Shown: positions 5,928 through 8,834 of the stretch, piece by piece
Layout of the letters: every line of letters begins with the position of its first letter
Numbering within the stretch: the stretch's first letter is position 1
Program-made: the position numbers and the translations under genes
The notes under the pieces: generated by a model
What the model was told of the DNA's origin: nothing
The model's input: the letters and a program-made list of their open reading frames with translations, nothing else
Database searches by the model: none
From: CAYLVJ01 sp964615425
GTDB taxonomy: Bacteria > Patescibacteriota > Minisyncoccia > Minisyncoccales > CAYTKG01
Length of the DNA: 8,834 nt
Assembly (NCBI GenBank): GCA_964615425.1
Contig: CAZTOB010000017.1
Location: forward strand, 1 to 8,834
Direction: 5' to 3'

Positions 5928-7637
5928 TTACATTTTTTCGGGAGCTTCTATTCCTAAAAGATAAAGTCCGTTTTGAATAGTTTGAGCCGAAGCTTTAACA
6001 AGCGCCGTTCTTGTCTTTTTTGTTTTTTCTTTGGATTTTAAAACAGGATGTTTTTCGTAAAAAGAATTGAATTTTTGAGCTAAAGAAAAAAGATAATTAC
6101 AGATTAGAGAAGGATCATATTCTTTAACGGATCTTTCTACTATTTCCGGGAAGCGATGGATTGATTTGGCTAAAATGAGTTCTTCTTCATTCGGCTTGTA
6201 TGCAGGGTCGAAAGAAAAAGATCTTCTTTGTGCTTTTCTCAAAATACTTTTCGACCTGGCGTGGGTGTATTGAAGATAGGGTCCGCTATTTCCTTCAAAC
6301 TTGACGCTTTCTTCAAGGTTAATATCTACGTTTTTCTCGGGCGTTGTTTTAAGAACCGAATATTTACTTGCTCCGATAACGAGTTTTTCTTTTATGCTGT
6401 TAATTCTTTTTGAAGAGTAGTCTTTTTCTTTCATAAGAGAGATTAAGGCTTTTTCGGTAGTTTCTAAAAGTTTTTCGATTGAGAGAATATTTCCTTTGCG
6501 GGAGGATATCTTTTTCCCCTTGACGGTGACCAGTCCGAAAGGAATATGGATAAATTTTTCCGCTAACTGAGGGGCGATCTTTTCGGCTGCTTTGTAAACT
6601 ACTTTAAAATATTCTTTTTGCTCCACCGCGGTGGAGATAAGAGAAAGATCGTAATCGAAGTCTTTCTTTTTTAAAAAAATGAGAGCAAGGTCTTTAGCCT
6701 CGTAAGTTGGAAGACCGGATGATGTTAAGAAAACCCGGTCGTGGAGGCCGTATTTTTCACCGGGGAAAATGACGGCTCCCCGGCTTTTTTGAAAAACCTT
6801 TCCCAAGTTTTCCAAAACGATTTTTTTTCCTTCCTGGGCGGTTTGGCTTTCAAAATATTCTTTGTGATAGGTGGTTCCAAGACGCTTGTTCATTTCACGG
6901 TAGTAGTTCAGACTCCATCTTCTTGTTTTTTCCCAAAGTTTGTAATCTTTCCCCTTTTTATCGTATATTCTTTTATTAATCTCTTTTATTTCTTTTTCTG
7001 CCTTTTTGTCTTCTTTGAAATTCTTCGATCCGAGAACATAAGCTTTTTGAAGAAGATTTACCTTTTCTTTCAAGGAAAGTTTTTTCGTATTGGTTTTTTC
7101 ATATTTCTTTTTCCACCCCCAAACGGCTTTAGCAGCAAAAAGACCGACGTCTCCCTGGTAGTTGGCTCTGTAAACATTGAAGTTTGAAGATTCTAAAAGA
7201 CGGGCTAGTGATTCCCCTAAGCTGTAGGAACGGAAATGCCCTATATGAGGAAGTTTGTGTGTATTGGGCTGTCCGAACTCTATTATCGCCTTTTCTTTTT
7301 TCCCGAGATTTAAAGATCCGTAATTTGATTTTTCCTTTAACACTTTTTTAATATTCTCCAAGAAAAAACGAGAGGAGAGGTGGAAGTTTATAAATCCGGG
7401 TTTTATGACTTCTACTTTTTCAAGGTATTTTTTATCAGGCAGGTTTTCTTTTATTCTTTCCGCTAACTCAAAAGGGGATTTGAAACTGGAGGTTTCATTA
7501 AAATGAACGAGGGCCCAGTTGGAGCTGTAATCTCCGTGCTTCGGGTTTGAGGGTTGTTCCAGCTGGATGTCTGTTGGTTTTTCTCCTTCTTTTTTCAGGG
7601 CCTGGATGAGATCTTTTTTAATCTTTTTTCTGATCAT
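5928..7637 (-). CDS. argS: Arginyl-tRNA synthetase
   Basis: A class I synthetase that charges tRNA-Arg with arginine using ATP, in the cytoplasm. The 569-residue length is normal for the family. An N-terminal additional domain (residues 1 to about 105, with NPKHGDYSSNWAL at 31-43) is followed by the Rossmann catalytic core. That core has the HIGH motif as HIGH at 131-134 (PNTHKLPHIGHFRS), then ANYQGDVG (158-165), and a KMSKS-equivalent KISSRKGN at 376-383. The C-terminal helical anticodon-binding (DALR) domain includes GNSGPYLQYTHAR (449-461) and ends in the typical LLGIEAPEKM. Nothing is missing or frameshifted. The KMSKS variant KISSR is a common type of departure in ArgRS. The gene converges on rny and diverges from the two tRNA genes. 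The start is fixed by the Met directly before the conserved N-domain. No Shine-Dalgarno is present, and see the promoter entry for a likely leaderless start. Confidence 0.97.
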   Translation of the reverse strand: MIRKKIKKDLIQALKKEGEKPTDIQLEQPSNPKHGDYSSNWALVHFNETSSFKSPFELAERIKENLPDKKYLEKVEVIKPGFINFHLSSRFFLENIKKVLKEKSNYGSLNLGKKEKAIIEFGQPNTHKLPHIGHFRSYSLGESLARLLESSNFNVYRANYQGDVGLFAAKAVWGWKKKYEKTNTKKLSLKEKVNLLQKAYVLGSKNFKEDKKAEKEIKEINKRIYDKKGKDYKLWEKTRRWSLNYYREMNKRLGTTYHKEYFESQTAQEGKKIVLENLGKVFQKSRGAVIFPGEKYGLHDRVFLTSSGLPTYEAKDLALIFLKKKDFDYDLSLISTAVEQKEYFKVVYKAAEKIAPQLAEKFIHIPFGLVTVKGKKISSRKGNILSIEKLLETTEKALISLMKEKDYSSKRINSIKEKLVIGASKYSVLKTTPEKNVDINLEESVKFEGNSGPYLQYTHARSKSILRKAQRRSFSFDPAYKPNEEELILAKSIHRFPEIVERSVKEYDPSLICNYLFSLAQKFNSFYEKHPVLKSKEKTKKTRTALVKASAQTIQNGLYLLGIEAPEKM

Positions 7638-7643
7638 TGATCC

Positions 7644-7652
7644 ATTTTAGCA
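7644..7652 (-). promoter_or_regulatory. Extended -10 of argS, probably giving a leaderless mRNA
   Basis: Read on the minus strand, TG-C-TAAAAT ends only 6 bases (GGATCA) before the ATG at 7637. A start site 7 bases after the box falls on the A of ATG. The best -35 candidate at 17-base spacing (TTAAGT, 7672-7667) is weak, as often with an extended -10. Confidence 0.55.
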
Positions 7653-7676
7653 CAACTTTACAAATGACTTAAATTC

Positions 7677-7705
7677 TTTACACAGCGTGTTTTTTTGGTT
7701 AGACT
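7677..7705 (+). promoter_or_regulatory. Probable promoter of the tRNA-Pro/tRNA-Gly unit
   Basis: TTTACA (7677-7682), a 17-base spacer and TAGACT (7700-7705, 4 of 6 matches to TATAAT) would start transcription near 7712, 8 bases before tRNA-Pro. It faces away from the argS promoter in an 82-base intergenic region. Confidence 0.45.
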
Positions 7706-7719
7706 GAAAGAAAGATAAG

Positions 7720-7792
7720 CGGGGCGTGGTGTAGTGGCTAACATGCGTGCTTTGGGAGCACGAGATCCTGGGTTCAAATCCCAGCGCCCCGA
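7720..7792 (+). tRNA. tRNA-Pro (anticodon TGG)
   Basis: A full cloverleaf folds by hand. The 7-bp acceptor stem is CGGGGCG with CGCCCCG, including the C1-G72 pair usual for bacterial tRNA-Pro. The D-stem is GTGT/ACAT with the loop AGTGGCTA. The anticodon stem CGTGC/GCACG carries the loop TTTGGGA, which gives TGG at 7753-7755. The variable loop has 5 bases and the T-arm is CTGGG-TTCAAAT-CCCAG. The discriminator is A (7792). The 3' CCA is not encoded (ATG follows), so it must be added by CCA-adding enzyme. Confidence 0.96.
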
Positions 7793-7801
7793 ATGAAAGA
7801 A

Positions 7802-7875
7802 GCGGGTGTAGTTCAGTGGTAGAACACCACCCTTCCAAGGTGGAAACGGCGGTTCAATCCCGCTCACCCGCTCCA
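7802..7875 (+). tRNA. tRNA-Gly (anticodon TCC), CCA encoded
   Basis: The acceptor stem GCGGGTG/CACCCGC is fully paired. The D-arm is GTTC-AGTGGTA-GAAC. The anticodon stem CCACC/GGTGG carries the loop CTTCCAA, which gives TCC at 7834-7836. The variable loop has 4 bases and the T-arm is GGCGG-TTCAATC-CCGCT with one G-T pair. The discriminator is T (7872), followed by genomic CCA (7873-7875). It lies 9 bases after tRNA-Pro on the same probable transcript, and the terminator stem begins right after its CCA. Confidence 0.96.
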
Positions 7876-7900
7876 AAAAGCCCTAACAGGGCTTTTTTCT
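7876..7900 (+). terminator. Terminator of the tRNA unit
   Basis: AAAAGCCCT (7876-7884) pairs perfectly with AGGGCTTTT (7888-7896) around a 3-base AAC loop, and the T-run continues to 7898. It abuts the encoded CCA of tRNA-Gly, so processing and termination signals are nearly fused. Confidence 0.92.
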
Positions 7901-7927
7901 TATCAAACATTTGAAATATGTTATAAT
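7900..7927 (+). promoter_or_regulatory. Promoter of the histidine kinase gene with perfect extended -10
   Basis: TG-T-TATAAT (7919-7927) matches the extended -10 consensus exactly. TTATCA (7900-7905) is a fair -35 at 16-base spacing and overlaps the end of the tRNA terminator. The start site would be near 7934, leaving a leader of about 14 bases before ATG 7948. Confidence 0.75.
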
Positions 7928-7947
7928 TAAAAAACCGTTAAAGAACA

Positions 7948-8834
7948 ATGAAAGCTAAAAAAATATTTGAAAAGATAAGTCCTTTAAAACAGTGTCGGGA
8001 CTACAACGTCCCTTTGAAACAGTGTCCTCAGTTTCTATTCTTGATTATGGGCGGTTTGATATGCTTGACCGCTGTTTTAAGCTATCTTATAGGCACCCGC
8101 TTCATTGAAAACCCCCTCTTCGTGGCCTTGATAGTTCTTTTTCTCTCCGGAATTCTTTTTGTAGTTGATGTTTTAATCGTTAATAGTTTTTCCCGGATTG
8201 CAGAGGCCAACCGCATGAAATCAGAGTTTGTAAGTGTTGTCTCGCATCAACTGCGGTCTCCGCTTTCCAATTTAAGCTGGGCCTTGGAGTTTTTGATGAG
8301 CGGGAAATTGGGAGAGGTGAGTGAAAAACAGGCTGACTATTTTTCTATTTTAAAAGAGAATATTTCTCGGATGAAAGACTTGGTTTCCGACCTTTTGGTT
8401 GTTTCAAGAATTCAAACGGCAAAACTGCCTTTGGAGAAAAAAAGGTTTTCTCTTTCCGCAGCGGCGAGAGAAATAGTTGAAGAGTTCTCGCCATTTGCCA
8501 CAGCGTCCAATATTGAAATCGTTTTAAAAAAAGAAGATATCCCGGATGTCTGGGGAGATCCTCAAAAAACAAAATTGGTTATTGAAAACTTTGTGGACAA
8601 CGCTATTAAATATACCAAGCAAAAAGGTGAAATTAAGATAAAGATAAAAAAAGACAAAAACAAAGCGAAGCTTGAAGTTGAAGACAGCGGGGTGGGGATT
8701 CCGAAAGAAGACCAAAAGTTTATTTTCCAAAAGTTTTTCCGTTCCAAAAATGCTTTAAGCCAGCAGACTCAGGGCTCCGGTCTTGGCCTTTTCATAGCCA
8801 AATCAATCATTGAAAAATCAGGAGGAGAAATAGG
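7948..8834 (+). CDS. Membrane sensor histidine kinase (C-terminus cut by window edge)
   Basis: From ATG 7948 the frame stays open for 295 codons to the window end. The product would autophosphorylate on a histidine and pass the phosphate to a response regulator, which is not in the window. A cytoplasmic N-terminus holds a doubled PLKQC motif (residues 12-16 and 22-26). Two membrane helices follow at about 29-50 and 57-79 with only a short loop between, so there is no extracellular sensor domain. The HisKA H-box SVVSHQLRSPLSNL carries H100, and the catalytic domain shows the N-box ENFVDNAIKYT (213-223), G1 DSGVGIP (246-252), F-box FQKFFR (260-265) and G2 GSGLGLFIA (276-284). Only the last few dozen residues should be missing. 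It has its own promoter. 'AAAGAA' just before the start is at best a weak Shine-Dalgarno. The stimulus is unknown; a membrane or redox cue is only a guess from the cysteines. Confidence 0.93.
   Translation, partial: MKAKKIFEKISPLKQCRDYNVPLKQCPQFLFLIMGGLICLTAVLSYLIGTRFIENPLFVALIVLFLSGILFVVDVLIVNSFSRIAEANRMKSEFVSVVSHQLRSPLSNLSWALEFLMSGKLGEVSEKQADYFSILKENISRMKDLVSDLLVVSRIQTAKLPLEKKRFSLSAAAREIVEEFSPFATASNIEIVLKKEDIPDVWGDPQKTKLVIENFVDNAIKYTKQKGEIKIKIKKDKNKAKLEVEDSGVGIPKEDQKFIFQKFFRSKNALSQQTQGSGLGLFIAKSIIEKSGGEI
7981..8026 (+). repeat. Short direct repeat coding PLKQC twice in the kinase N-terminus
   Basis: CCTTTAAAACAGTGTC (7981-7996) and CCTTTGAAACAGTGTC (8011-8026) match at 15 of 16 bases, exactly 30 bases apart, so they stay in frame and encode P-L-K-Q-C twice with 10-residue spacing just before the first membrane helix. 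Confidence 0.85.

Noticed and set aside
6741..7187. A 148-codon plus-strand frame opposite argS
   Set aside because: Its phenylalanine-rich translation is the complement of Lys/Glu codons of argS, and it has no start signal or homology I recognise.
7647..7876. Two minus-strand open frames of 63 and 72 codons over the tRNA genes
   Set aside because: They are read antisense through tRNA-Gly and tRNA-Pro. The translations (ERVSGIEPP..., WDLNPGSRAP...) are the familiar spurious proteins produced by reading tRNAs backwards.
7906..7922. Inverted repeat AACAT-N7-ATGTT in the kinase promoter as an operator
   Set aside because: Only five base pairs in very AT-rich DNA, easily due to chance, and it has no second copy nearby.
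1..8834. TGA recoded as glycine, as in some CPR lineages
   Set aside because: TGA ends the partial gene (57) and the C-X11-C gene (4190, followed at once by a terminator), and no gene has an in-frame TGA.

Overview
The window looks like a chromosomal segment of a Candidate Phyla Radiation (Patescibacteria) bacterium, most likely of the Parcubacteria type. The reasons are family-level, not a database match. There is a giant secreted mosaic protein with 'GYAWSENVGW'-type tryptophan repeats. There is a short membrane protein with C-X11-C repeats, and small membrane-anchored OB-like (DUF5666-like) proteins ending in an 'NIKGK.xF.A..I' signature. The partial histidine kinase has an N-terminal 'PLKQC...QCPQFLFLIMG' segment. 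TGA is used as an ordinary stop (57, 4190), so this is the standard bacterial code and not the TGA-glycine code of Gracilibacteria/Absconditabacteria.

Left part (1-4230): a tightly packed plus-strand operon for envelope or secreted proteins, closed by a strong hairpin terminator. It holds the last codons of a gene (1-57), a complete paralogue of that gene (78-617), a 1028-residue secreted mosaic protein (634-3720) and a 150-residue membrane protein with three exact 30-residue cysteine repeats (3738-4190). Gaps between genes are 16-20 bases. The large protein reads, in order, as signal peptide, a seven-unit repeat that fits a seven-bladed beta-propeller, a 238-residue segment with about 36 cysteines, tryptophan-rich 'NVGW' repeats, a fibronectin type III domain and a PKD domain. 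This is the accessory and least understood part of the window. An adhesive or surface-binding role is inference.

Middle (4231-7637): two housekeeping genes converging on a shared bidirectional terminator. Plus-strand rny encodes RNase Y, the membrane-anchored endoribonuclease that starts mRNA decay, behind its own promoter. Minus-strand argS encodes arginyl-tRNA synthetase. Its extended -10 box lies so close to the ATG that the mRNA is probably leaderless.

Right part (7638-8834): divergent from argS, a promoter drives tandem tRNA-Pro(TGG) and tRNA-Gly(TCC), followed by a terminator. A perfect extended -10 box then precedes a membrane histidine kinase that runs off the window.

None of the six complete start regions carries a convincing Shine-Dalgarno sequence. 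No CRISPR array, insertion sequence, integrase or origin was seen.
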